A DNA stretch of 40,199 nt, from NCBI GenBank assembly GCA_022709405.1, contig JAKLIV010000012.1, forward strand, positions 1 to 40,199, given 5' to 3'. The stretch comes from Spirochaetota bacterium. GTDB lineage: Bacteria; Spirochaetota; UBA4802; UBA5550. This document shows, one piece after another, positions 26,623-34,785 of this stretch. A program made the position numbers and the translations under genes. The first letter of the stretch is position 1, and the number at the start of each line of letters is the position of its first letter. The notes under the pieces are model-generated. The model saw only the letters and a program-made list of their open reading frames with translations. It had not been told where the DNA came from and ran no database searches.

Positions 26623-27606
26623 ATGCTCGAAAAATACAGGGAACGCGCAGAATCCGTCAATTTTCTTAATATTTATAAAGCCCGCAAGGCCGTATATCAG
26701 AGCCTCAAGAAAACCCACCTCATCCACTATCCCGGTCTTTCACAGATGACCGGTGCCGAAATCTATATCAAGCACGAGAACCACAATCCCACGGGGTCCT
26801 TCAAAATCAGGGGGGCAGTCAACTTTATGGCCTCCCTGCCCGATGATGTCAGGGAAAAGGGCGTGATAGTGGCGACCAGGGGGAACCATGGACTGGCCAC
26901 GGCCTGGGCGGCCAGAAATGAAGGCATATTCTGCAACGTTGTCGTGCCGATCAACAACAATCCCGAAATCAACAGCGTCATCAAGGGCCTCGGGGCCGAG
27001 CTCATGCAGCACGGCAAGGATTTTTACGAGACACAGGTCTACTGCGAAGAGCTGGCCGACGAGATGGGCTACTACTATATCGAGCAGGGAAACGAACCCG
27101 GGGTCCTCAACGGCCTGGGCACGATGGGGCTTGAAATATTCGAGGACCTTCCCGAGGTGGACACGATCATTGTGCCGGTCGGCGGAGGAGGAGGATGCGC
27201 CTCTCTCATCAGAGTGGCGCAGGCGATCAACCCCGGCGTGAACATCATCGGGGTCGTCGCAGAAAAGGCCCCTTCTCTGAAGCTTTCACTCGAGAAAGGC
27301 GAGCTGGTGACGACCGAGGCGGCGGAAACGTTCGCGGACGGGCTCGCGGCGCGCTCGATATTCCAGATTCCCTACCTCATCATAAAGGATACGATCTCCG
27401 AAGTCGTGGCCGTCACCGAAAAAGAACTGATACAGGGCGTACTTCTTTCGCTCACCCAGACACATAACCTGGCTGAAGGGGCCGGGGCGTCCGGCATCGC
27501 GTGCGCTCTAAAAATCAAGGAAAAGCTCGCCGGAAGAAAGGTCGTAATCATCATGACCGGAGCGAACCTCGACCGCAAGCACCTGCTTCTGGCGTTGAAC
27601 GAATGA
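26623..27606 (+). CDS. Threonine/serine dehydratase-like PLP enzyme
   Basis: 327 residues from ATG 26623, which has AGGAG 6 nt upstream. It is a fold-type II PLP enzyme: TGSFKIRGA with the PLP-binding Lys61, and ATRGNHGLATAWAA, the equivalent of the SxGNHGQG phosphate-side loop. The glycine-rich phosphate cup GGGGGCAS is near 188-195. C-terminal ILVTGANLDxK-type text reads IMTGANLDRKHL. The length and lack of an ACT domain fit the catabolic (TdcB-like) or biosynthetic short forms, and racemase or related lyases of the family are possible. The loop Thr-Arg-Gly-Asn-His-Gly instead of Ser-x-Gly-Asn-His is a small departure. It is followed 6 bp later by the SpoIIE-like gene. Substrate is inferred. 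Confidence 0.85.
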   Translation: MLEKYRERAESVNFLNIYKARKAVYQSLKKTHLIHYPGLSQMTGAEIYIKHENHNPTGSFKIRGAVNFMASLPDDVREKGVIVATRGNHGLATAWAARNEGIFCNVVVPINNNPEINSVIKGLGAELMQHGKDFYETQVYCEELADEMGYYYIEQGNEPGVLNGLGTMGLEIFEDLPEVDTIIVPVGGGGGCASLIRVAQAINPGVNIIGVVAEKAPSLKLSLEKGELVTTEAAETFADGLAARSIFQIPYLIIKDTISEVVAVTEKELIQGVLLSLTQTHNLAEGAGASGIACALKIKEKLAGRKVVIIMTGANLDRKHLLLALNE

Positions 27607-27612
27607 AGGTAG

Positions 27613-28788
27613 ATGCCGATAATAAGCGCGAGGATGGCCGATCCAATGGATAAAACCAGAATCGAAAAGATAAGTTCAGCGCTGTCGGCTCTTTCCGGAA
27701 TTACATCGATCGCCGGCATTGATATCGTCAGCGTATCAGCCCAGCAAACGACCGTGCTGGCCGCAAAGAAATTCTCCGACGATTTTTCACCGGTTCCCGC
27801 AGAGGCCGTGATCAAAAACGGCGAGCTGCAGAAATCCGTCAAAGCAGGCGAGCCGGTTTTCTTCCAGGACAAGAACGACGAAGGCGCGGCCTGCCACATC
27901 TGCGTCATCCCTCTTTTCATCGAAGAGGTATCCGTATACTTCGTCGCCCAGGCCAAATCCCAGATTTTCGAAACCGACGGCGCAGTGCTCGTTCTCGCAG
28001 GCAGGCTCATCGCCGCTTCAGGGGAGCTGCTGTTCGGGACAGCGAAGACCGAAGACGCCCGCTATAAAGACGAGCTCATGAAAATGCGCAACGCCCAGGC
28101 GAGGCTTTTCCCGAAATTCGACAACATCCCGGGGCTCGACATATCGGCCGTATACCTCCCGACCGATCTCATGACAGGAACATTTCTCGACGCCTTTCAC
28201 ATCAGCAAGGACGTTTACCAGATCGTGACGTGCGACATCATCGGTAACGACGCATCGTCCTCTTTTGCCGGTGCGGCGGTCAGAACCCTTGTTCGCTCGT
28301 ACTCATCAGGCGCAACCATGCCTTCGGCATTGATCGAGCTTATCGAAAACCGCGTTTCCAAAATCATTTCAGGCGTGCAGTCGCTTCTGTTTCTGAGCGT
28401 ATATCAAATCAACCAGAGAACGGGCAAAGCGATCATTTCGTCATACGGAGAAATCAACACTATTTTTTACAGCAAAACGAAAAAGGGGCATATACACGTT
28501 AACAACACCCAAACGGGGCAGAACCTCGCGAAAAAGGTTGTATTTAAAGACATTTCGATGATGCTTGAACCCGGAGACTCTCTTCTTTTTTATACCCGCG
28601 GGGTAAAAAATGCCGCGAACGAAGACGGACAGACCTATGGAGAAAACCGGATAATAACGAATTTCAAGTCGAACATCGATCTATCGTCCAGGGATATGAT
28701 ACATTCCCTTACCGAGACCATTTATGAGTTTACCAACTATTCAAATCCATCTGCTGATATAATCCTCATGTGCATCCGAAAAACCTGA
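27613..28788 (+). CDS. SpoIIE/RsbU-like protein lacking most metal ligands (pseudophosphatase?)
   Basis: Up to 391 residues; ATG 27613 has GAAGG only 4 nt upstream, and ATG 27646 (MDKTRIEK) is an alternative. The N-terminal ~140 residues are a possible sensory domain of GAF or similar fold. From about residue 160 the text follows the SpoIIE/RsbU phosphatase plan: LFPKFDNIPGLDISAVYLPTDL, then TGTFLD (188-193) where active members have GDFYD, D208 in CDIIGN, and LEPGDSLLFYTRGVKNAAN, which has TRG where TDG is expected. SADIILMCIRK ends the domain with one Asp of the usual pair. Two or three metal-binding Asp are thus missing, so the enzyme is probably inactive or uses another chemistry. It may act as a regulator in a partner-switching pathway. 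Confidence 0.75.
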   Translation: MPIISARMADPMDKTRIEKISSALSALSGITSIAGIDIVSVSAQQTTVLAAKKFSDDFSPVPAEAVIKNGELQKSVKAGEPVFFQDKNDEGAACHICVIPLFIEEVSVYFVAQAKSQIFETDGAVLVLAGRLIAASGELLFGTAKTEDARYKDELMKMRNAQARLFPKFDNIPGLDISAVYLPTDLMTGTFLDAFHISKDVYQIVTCDIIGNDASSSFAGAAVRTLVRSYSSGATMPSALIELIENRVSKIISGVQSLLFLSVYQINQRTGKAIISSYGEINTIFYSKTKKGHIHVNNTQTGQNLAKKVVFKDISMMLEPGDSLLFYTRGVKNAANEDGQTYGENRIITNFKSNIDLSSRDMIHSLTETIYEFTNYSNPSADIILMCIRKT

Positions 28789-28815
28789 CCAGTCATTTTT
28801 TTCTGCATTTATCAG

Positions 28816-28852
28816 TTGACAACGCATTTGAGATTAATTAACTGGTTAACCA
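28816..28852 (+). promoter_or_regulatory. Possible promoter and palindromic operator before the RND gene
   Basis: A consensus -35 TTGACA lies at 28816-28821, but the -10 region 17 nt later is poor. A perfect 10-bp palindrome TGGTTAACCA lies at 28843-28852, overlapping where the -10 would end, and repeats the TTAAC motif found just before it. Such sites are typical of TetR-family operators before efflux genes, but no TetR gene is in the window. Confidence 0.35.
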
Positions 28853-28973
28853 ATTTTTTTAGCGAAGCGCCTTACCATGAACGACACGCGACAGGCACGG
28901 AACCAGTTCCAACAACCGTTCCCGCAGACAAGATCCCGGAAAAAACTCCCACACGCTCTCAAGGAGAACCCGT

Positions 28974-31900
28974 ATGACCATTGCGCAATTTTCCATTAAA
29001 AGACCGATCTTTATCGCCTGCATAATCATTCTGATGCTCGTGACAGGAGGCATCGGTCTTAAGCGTATGGGTGTCGATCTTTTTCCGCCGATCGATTTCC
29101 CGGTAGTGACCGTAACGACCATATACGCCGGGGCATCTCCTGAAGAAATCGAAAAGCTCATCACCAAGCCCCTTGAAGAACAGATAAGCACGATCTCCGG
29201 GCTGAAAAGGCTTTCTTCACGCAACATGGAAGGAGTATCGGTCGTTGCAGCCATGTTCACCTACGAAACCGAGGTGAAATACGCAGAAGAAAAGATGCGT
29301 GAAAAGGTCGCGCTGGCGCGCAACAACCTTCCCGACGACCTTCTCGACGAGCCGCTGGTGAGACAGTTCGACTTCACCGACCAGCCTGTCGTCACCATCG
29401 CAGTCACCGCCGACCTGCCGCCCGCAAAGCTGTACGATATTGCCAAGGAAAAAATAAAGCCCCTCATGGAGCAGATCGACGGGGTCGGAGAGGTCAGGCT
29501 CACCGGGGGCACCCGCCGCGAGATTCAGGTAGAGCTTGACCGCAATCTCCTTAACACCTACCAGATACCGGCATTGACCGTCGCCGAAAAACTAAAGAGT
29601 TCCGGCGCCAACGTTCCGGTCGGCAAATACGACCGGGGCGACCGTTCAACAACCTTCAAGACCGTGGGAGAATTCCGAGACATCGACCAGATCAAGAAAA
29701 CCGTCGTTTCATTCTCTGGAGATCTTGCCGGAGGGGTAACCATCGACAAGCTCGGCACTGTCAGGGACGGCGCCGAGGACATCAAGAACATGGCATACCT
29801 GTATACCATCGTCGACGAGAAAAAAGCTGAGAAGAAAGGCTTCTTCAGCAAGATGTTCGGCCCCAAGGAAAATCCGGAAAAGAAGAAGTTCCAGATGAAG
29901 CAGTGCATCATCCTCGACGTATTCAAGCAGTCAGGATCCAATTCGGTCGCGGTCGCCGACGGAGTCATGGGACGCATAGACAGGATGAACGAGGTCGTCA
30001 AAGGGATGGACGGGAATCCTCAGCTCGTCTTTGTCTACGATACGGCGCGTTATATCAGGACCATGATTCGCGACGTGGAGGAAACGATGATCATCGGCAT
30101 CATCCTGGCGGTCATCGTGGTTTACCTGTTTCTGGGCAATGTACGATCCACGATCATTACCGGCATAGCGATTCCAAACTCGATCATCGGCGCCTGCGTC
30201 ATCATGTACTTCATGGGGTTCACCATAAATATCATGTCTCTCATGGCATTGTCTCTGGCAGTCGGACTCCTGGTCGACGATGCGATTGTCGTCAGGGAAA
30301 ACATATACCGCAAGCTCGAATCCGGCATGACGCCGAGACGGGCCGCAGAGGCCGGCACGAATGAAGTCATGCTCGCAGTAATCGCGACCACGCTCACCAT
30401 ACTGGCGGTATTTCTGCCCATATCGTTCATGCAGGGCATCGCCGGCCGCTTCTTCAGGCAGTTCGGGCTCACCATTGCATTCGCCATGGCGATCAGCCTG
30501 TTCGACGCGCTTACCACCGCGCCGCTGCTTTCGGCCTATTTCGCCGGCACCGGCGAAAAGGCAAAAAACCGCGTTGTACAGGGCTTTGACCGGTTCCAGG
30601 ACAAGCTTGACAACTATTATGAAAGAATTGTGGATTTCAGCATTTCGCATCCCGTTCTGGTTATCGTGATCACCACGCTTGTCTTTGCCGGCAGCATCGG
30701 GGCATTCGGCGCAATCGGCAAGACCTTCCAGCCCGAGGCCGACGAAAGCGAATTCACCATCAACATCGAACTCCCTTCAGGGATCAGCCTGGCAGGGACC
30801 AGGGACGTCGCCACAGGAATAGTTGACAAGCTCGCTGACCTTCCGGAGCTCAATTATGTAACGCTCACGGTCGGCAATGCCGAAGGGGAGGATAACAAAG
30901 CCGCGATCAACGTATTTCTGATAAAGTTCGCCGAACGGGATCGGGATTCAGTGGAGATAAAACAAGAGATACGCAAAAAACTCGCATCATATAAAAGCGC
31001 CAATCTTTCGGTCGACGAGTACATGGGCGGGAACGACTCGAAACCCTATATACTCAATATAAAAGGCGACAACCTGGAGGAGATTGAAAAATACTCCGAG
31101 AAGGTAATTGAGAAACTCAAACAGCTTCCGGACCTCACCGAAATCGCCACAAGCAACCGCCCCGGCAAACCGGAATTTCAGGTGCAGCTGAACGAGGAGC
31201 AGATGACCGCTCTCGGCGTCAAGCACCGGACAGCCGGCATGGAGCTTCGCTACCATGTCGAAGGCGGCGTTGTAGGCAAGTTCAGGGAGGAGGGCCTTGA
31301 ATACGACGTCCGGTTGAGGCTGAAGCCGGAACAGAGGAACCTCAAATCCGCATTCTCCCAGACCAAAGTCCCGAACATGCAGAACAAGATGATCCCTCTT
31401 GAAGTGGTGGCGTCCGGCAAGGATGCGGTGGGACCGGCGAAGATACTGAGGCAGGACCGCTCACGAGTGGTCCAGATAATGGCCAATATCTCCCCGGGCG
31501 GAGCGGTCGGCACCGCACTGACCAGGACTGAAGAAATCCTGAAAAAAGAAATGCCCATGCCCAAAGGGGTATCCTATTCGTTCATCGGGGCGGCCGACAG
31601 TTTCGGGGACATTGTGGGCAATATGATCACGGCTTTCATTCTGGCTCTCATATTCATTTACCTCGTATTGTCGAGCCTGTATGAGTCCTTCTTCACGCCG
31701 GTGACCATATTCCTGGCGCTGCCTCCGGCGATAGCAGGCGCATTCTACGCCCTGTTCATGACCGGAATGCTGCTCGACCTTTTCTCGATGATAGCCCTCG
31801 TCATGCTGCTCGGGCTTGTGACCAAAAACTCCATTCTGCTGGTCGATTTCGCACTCGAAGGCTATCGCTCCGGCTTGACACGCAGGGACGCGATCAAGCA

Positions 31901-32273
31901 GGCCGGATTGAAAAGGCTGCGGCCGATCCTCATGACCACGTTCGCCATGCTTGCTGGAATGCTTCCGCTGGCCCTTGGTATCGGAGAAGCGGCCTCGTTC
32001 CGCAGAGGCATGGGCGTAGCCATCATCGGCGGTCTTATCGTATCGACGATGATAACCTTGGTGACCGTACCTGCGGTGTTCGAGTATATCGACATGTTCC
32101 GCGAGTTCATCGAAAAGAGGTTCAGGTTCAAAAACCCTGAGGACAGGTTCGATTACGAGCAGCACCATACTGATGAAGTCGAACAGCCGCAAACCGAAAA
32201 TATAGAGATTGAAATTCAAAAAGAAATTATACAGCTTCCTCCTGAGCAAAAAATCCGCAAAAGAAAAAAATAG
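28974..32273 (+). CDS. RND (HAE1/AcrB-type) efflux transporter, standalone
   Basis: 1099 residues; AAGGAG 7 nt before the ATG. The opening FSIKRPIFIACIIILMLV and VDLFPPIDFPVVTV is standard AcrB-family. TM4 carries the proton-relay Asp pair D435-D436 (LLVDDAIVVREN), and TM10 has LVTKNSILLVDFA with the relay Lys. Twelve TM segments and two large periplasmic loops are laid out as expected. A charge-rich insertion, DEKKAEKKGFFSKMFGPKEN and on to about residue 305, sits in the first periplasmic loop. The C-terminus carries ~50 extra charged residues beyond TM12. No membrane-fusion or outer-membrane-channel gene is beside it, so it must borrow these or have an unusual role. Substrates are unknown. 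Confidence 0.92.
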   Translation: MTIAQFSIKRPIFIACIIILMLVTGGIGLKRMGVDLFPPIDFPVVTVTTIYAGASPEEIEKLITKPLEEQISTISGLKRLSSRNMEGVSVVAAMFTYETEVKYAEEKMREKVALARNNLPDDLLDEPLVRQFDFTDQPVVTIAVTADLPPAKLYDIAKEKIKPLMEQIDGVGEVRLTGGTRREIQVELDRNLLNTYQIPALTVAEKLKSSGANVPVGKYDRGDRSTTFKTVGEFRDIDQIKKTVVSFSGDLAGGVTIDKLGTVRDGAEDIKNMAYLYTIVDEKKAEKKGFFSKMFGPKENPEKKKFQMKQCIILDVFKQSGSNSVAVADGVMGRIDRMNEVVKGMDGNPQLVFVYDTARYIRTMIRDVEETMIIGIILAVIVVYLFLGNVRSTIITGIAIPNSIIGACVIMYFMGFTINIMSLMALSLAVGLLVDDAIVVRENIYRKLESGMTPRRAAEAGTNEVMLAVIATTLTILAVFLPISFMQGIAGRFFRQFGLTIAFAMAISLFDALTTAPLLSAYFAGTGEKAKNRVVQGFDRFQDKLDNYYERIVDFSISHPVLVIVITTLVFAGSIGAFGAIGKTFQPEADESEFTINIELPSGISLAGTRDVATGIVDKLADLPELNYVTLTVGNAEGEDNKAAINVFLIKFAERDRDSVEIKQEIRKKLASYKSANLSVDEYMGGNDSKPYILNIKGDNLEEIEKYSEKVIEKLKQLPDLTEIATSNRPGKPEFQVQLNEEQMTALGVKHRTAGMELRYHVEGGVVGKFREEGLEYDVRLRLKPEQRNLKSAFSQTKVPNMQNKMIPLEVVASGKDAVGPAKILRQDRSRVVQIMANISPGGAVGTALTRTEEILKKEMPMPKGVSYSFIGAADSFGDIVGNMITAFILALIFIYLVLSSLYESFFTPVTIFLALPPAIAGAFYALFMTGMLLDLFSMIALVMLLGLVTKNSILLVDFALEGYRSGLTRRDAIKQAGLKRLRPILMTTFAMLAGMLPLALGIGEAASFRRGMGVAIIGGLIVSTMITLVTVPAVFEYIDMFREFIEKRFRFKNPEDRFDYEQHHTDEVEQPQTENIEIEIQKEIIQLPPEQKIRKRKK

Positions 32274-32286
32274 ACTTATGCCTGCA

Positions 32287-32327
32287 TGCGGTCCGCATTC
32301 CCTGAAGGATAAACGATGCGGACCGCA
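32287..32327. terminator. 12-bp perfect inverted repeat after the RND gene
   Basis: TGCGGTCCGCAT (32287-32298) and ATGCGGACCGCA (32316-32327) are perfect arms around a 17-nt loop, 13 bp after the RND stop. It may stabilise or end the mRNA; no T-run follows, so an intrinsic terminator is doubtful. Confidence 0.4.
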
Positions 32328-32396
32328 ACCAACCCCACACTTATTCTGTATAAAACCGACAGTTTGTTCATTTTCATTCTTGTAGCCTATTGCATG

Positions 32397-32418
32397 ATTA
32401 TACGGTTTGCCGTATAAT
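32397..32418. repeat. 9-bp perfect hairpin
   Basis: ATTATACGG (32397-32405) pairs with CCGTATAAT (32410-32418) around TTTG. It lies in the 593-bp gap before the acyl-CoA synthetase gene. The right arm contains TATAAT, so it could overlap a promoter. Confidence 0.55.
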
Positions 32419-32508
32419 GAATCTCAATAATCCGCTGTGTGCAGGCATCCAGGCTATCAGTCATCAATTATTTACTTTGATTAGCTGCCACATCAGATTA
32501 TGAATTAT

Positions 32509-32579
32509 GGGCACCTCTAAAAATCAGTTTTTTCATTATTAAAAAATGATAAAACCTGATTTTACCAATGAATATGCCC
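32509..32579. repeat. 71-bp imperfect palindrome (MITE-like or IS relic)
   Basis: Outer arms GGGCA (32509-32513) and TGCCC (32575-32579), middle arms AAAATCAG (32520-32527) and CTGATTTT (32556-32563), and inner A/T arms (TTTTTTCATT against AAAATGATAAAA) fold into one long hairpin. The left arm GGGCACCTCTAAAAATCAG looks like an IS terminal repeat. No transposase is present. Confidence 0.5.
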
Positions 32580-32581
32580 AC

Positions 32582-32630
32582 AAGGGAACATCCATAATGT
32601 AATTTATAGAAGTTCCCTTATTATTTTTTC
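32582..32630 (+). terminator. Terminator-like hairpin with T-run
   Basis: AAGGGAAC (32582-32589) pairs with GTTCCCTT (32612-32619) around a 22-nt loop, followed by ATTATTTTTTC. The T-run is right for an intrinsic terminator on the plus strand, but the loop is long and the site is 309 bp after the RND stop; it may end a small unannotated transcript. Confidence 0.4.
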
Positions 32631-32650
32631 AGGAAAATTTTATTCTCTCA

Positions 32651-32670
32651 TATTCATGTATTCATGAATA
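32651..32670. repeat. 8-bp perfect hairpin
   Basis: TATTCATG (32651-32658) pairs with CATGAATA (32663-32670) around a 4-nt loop. Another short stem, GTGCTT (32671-32676) with AAGCAC (32687-32692), follows at once. Confidence 0.5.
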
Positions 32671-32738
32671 GTGCTTGTCATACTATAAGCACGAATAATA
32701 GTTTGACTACCGATTGAAGTTCGGTTCTCCGCATATCA

Positions 32739-32813
32739 TTCTGCAAAATATTTTGCAGAAAAAGCCGATGGAAACAGAAAGTCAATGTCAGATGCATTCA
32801 TCGGCGTTTTCTG
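32739..32813. promoter_or_regulatory. 22-bp perfect palindrome and overlapping 15-bp inverted repeat before the acyl-CoA synthetase gene
   Basis: A perfect 22-bp palindrome spans 32739-32760 (half-site TTCTGCAAAAT). Its right edge overlaps an inverted repeat CAGAAAAAGCCGATG (32756-32770) / CATCGGCGTTTTCTG (32799-32813) with 14 of 15 pairs. The block ends 53 bp before the start at 32867. Two competing structures sharing bases suggest an operator or a leader switch; no ligand class was recognised. Confidence 0.5.
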
Positions 32814-32866
32814 TACAGTATTTTATAGCTTCATTCAGCATATCCATGTAATTGGAGGAAACTTCT

Positions 32867-34666
32867 ATGTCAAGAGAGCATCTCGCGTCAATGATTCATG
32901 AGAGCGTGGCCCGGTACGGAGACAAGATCGCCATGAAATATAAAGAGGGCGGTTCGTGGCAAAGCATCTCCTATGGGGAAATGGGGCGCAAAATAAGGTG
33001 CATCGCTAAAGCGCTGCTTGAAATCGGCGTCCAGGAAAACGACATGATCAGCACCTTTTCTCAAAACAGGCCCGAATGGCACCTGGCCGATTATGCGATC
33101 CTTTCCATAAGGGCGGTAAGCGTTCCCATCTACGCGACAAACACGGCAAAGCAGGCCGAGTACATCGTCAACGATGCCAAGGTAAAGATCATTTTTGCCG
33201 GCGATCAAGGCCAGTACGACAAGGTAATGTCGTTTATCCAATCAACGCCGCAGGTTAAAAAGGTGATCGTGTTCGACAAAACCATAAAACTCACAGGAAA
33301 CATCAGCATTCACCTCGATGATTTTATCAAAACAGGGGAAGCATCAAAGAAAGAACAAGAGCTCGATAAGAGGATAGAAAGCGGCAAACCCGAAGAGCTG
33401 GCGACCCTGATATATACATCAGGGACTACCGGCGATCCCAAGGGCGTCATGCTCACCCATGCGAACATGTGCTCGCAGTTTATCGCGATCGACAAGCATT
33501 TCGACGTCGACAGCAGCGACAGTTCACTGTGTTTTCTGCCTCTGAGCCACGCTTACGAGCGAACATGGTCGAATTACGTGTTCAGACAGGGCGCCGAAAA
33601 CAACTACATGGCGAATCAGAAAGAAATTGTGGCCTACCTGTCCGAAGTCAAGCCGAGCTGCATGGTCAGCGTTCCGCGGCTATATGAAAAGATCTACGCA
33701 ACCGTTCACGATGGGGTTGAAAAGGCAGGCGGGATAAAGAAAAAACTTTTCAACTGGGCCTTCGAGACCGGGAAAAAATACGCCTACAAAAAGAAAGACA
33801 AAGCGTTCGTCGGACCGCTGCTTGCCGCAAAGCACGCCCTTGCAGATAAGCTTGTCCTGAGCAAGCTTCGCGACGTGGTCGGCGGCTATAAAAAATTCTT
33901 CTCCGCGGGCGGCGCAGCCCTGTCCAAGGACATCGAGGAATTCTTCTTCGCCTGCGGCGTGCTGGTCTGCCAGGGATACGGCCTCACCGAAACATCTCCG
34001 ATGTCGACCTGCAACAGGCCGCGCGAATATAAATTCGGCACGGTGGGCAAGGCGATATACGGCACCCAGATGCGTGTATCCGACGAAGGAGAGCTCCAGA
34101 TCAAGGGCCCAAATTTGATGAAGGGATACTACAACAAGCCCGAGGCGACAGCCGAGATATTCACGAAAGACGGCTGGCTCAAGACCGGTGACGTCGGCGT
34201 CATCGACGAGGAAGGTTTCATCAGGATAACCGACAGGATCAAGGACCTGATCATAACCTCGCAGGGCAAGAACATCGCGCCCCAGCATATCGAAGGCGTG
34301 GTCGGAATGGACCACTATATCGAGCAGATCGCCACAATAGGCGACAAGCGCAACTACATCTCGGCGCTGATCGTTCCCTCCTTCGAGGCCCTGGAAAAAT
34401 ACGCCAAGGACAGCGGAATCGCCTACTCCAGCCGCGAAGAACTGGTCGCAAAACCCGAGATAATCAAATTCTACAGCGAGAGGATAGACAAGCAGTCGGT
34501 TGAGCTCGCCAACTACGAAAAAATCAAGCGGTTCACCCTCATGCCCAGGGAGTTCACCCAGGACGGCGGTGAACTCACGCCGACAATGAAAGTAAAAAGA
34601 AAGGTCATCATGCAGAAATACGCCGACGTAATCGAAAAGATGTACGCAGGCAAGGATTCGGATTGA
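32867..34666 (+). CDS. fadD: Long-chain acyl-CoA synthetase (AMP-forming)
   Basis: 599 residues from ATG 32867 (GGAGG 8 nt upstream). The AMP-binding signature LIYTSGTTGDPKGVMLTH is at 181-198. GYGLTETSP is the adenine-binding motif, and GWLKTGDVGVIDEEGFIRITDRIKDLIITSQGKNIAP carries the hinge Asp and the C-terminal catalytic region. The length and the ~600-residue plan without a lid gap match the bacterial FAA/FadD15-like long-chain type. It activates fatty acids to acyl-CoA at the inner membrane for breakdown or phospholipid use. It stands alone, with a long structured leader and its own terminator, so its expression is likely controlled separately. Gene symbol is generic for this activity. 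Confidence 0.92.
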   Translation: MSREHLASMIHESVARYGDKIAMKYKEGGSWQSISYGEMGRKIRCIAKALLEIGVQENDMISTFSQNRPEWHLADYAILSIRAVSVPIYATNTAKQAEYIVNDAKVKIIFAGDQGQYDKVMSFIQSTPQVKKVIVFDKTIKLTGNISIHLDDFIKTGEASKKEQELDKRIESGKPEELATLIYTSGTTGDPKGVMLTHANMCSQFIAIDKHFDVDSSDSSLCFLPLSHAYERTWSNYVFRQGAENNYMANQKEIVAYLSEVKPSCMVSVPRLYEKIYATVHDGVEKAGGIKKKLFNWAFETGKKYAYKKKDKAFVGPLLAAKHALADKLVLSKLRDVVGGYKKFFSAGGAALSKDIEEFFFACGVLVCQGYGLTETSPMSTCNRPREYKFGTVGKAIYGTQMRVSDEGELQIKGPNLMKGYYNKPEATAEIFTKDGWLKTGDVGVIDEEGFIRITDRIKDLIITSQGKNIAPQHIEGVVGMDHYIEQIATIGDKRNYISALIVPSFEALEKYAKDSGIAYSSREELVAKPEIIKFYSERIDKQSVELANYEKIKRFTLMPREFTQDGGELTPTMKVKRKVIMQKYADVIEKMYAGKDSD

Positions 34667-34690
34667 TAGAATACCGATCCGGCATAAGTC

Positions 34691-34721
34691 AAAAAGGCCG
34701 CTTGAAAAAGCGGCCTTTTTT
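34691..34721. terminator. Strong intrinsic terminator, bidirectional
   Basis: AAAAAGGCCGCTT (34691-34703) pairs perfectly over 13 bp with AAGCGGCCTTTTT (34708-34720) around GAAA, and a T-run follows on the plus strand; on the minus strand five T also follow. It lies 24 bp after the fadD stop and 65 bp from the end of the convergent kinase gene at 34786, so it can serve both. Confidence 0.93.
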
Positions 34722-34785
34722 GTTGAATTGCAATTCTACCGGTACGATAGACTCCATGCCCTGATCCGATATCAATACCTCCTTA

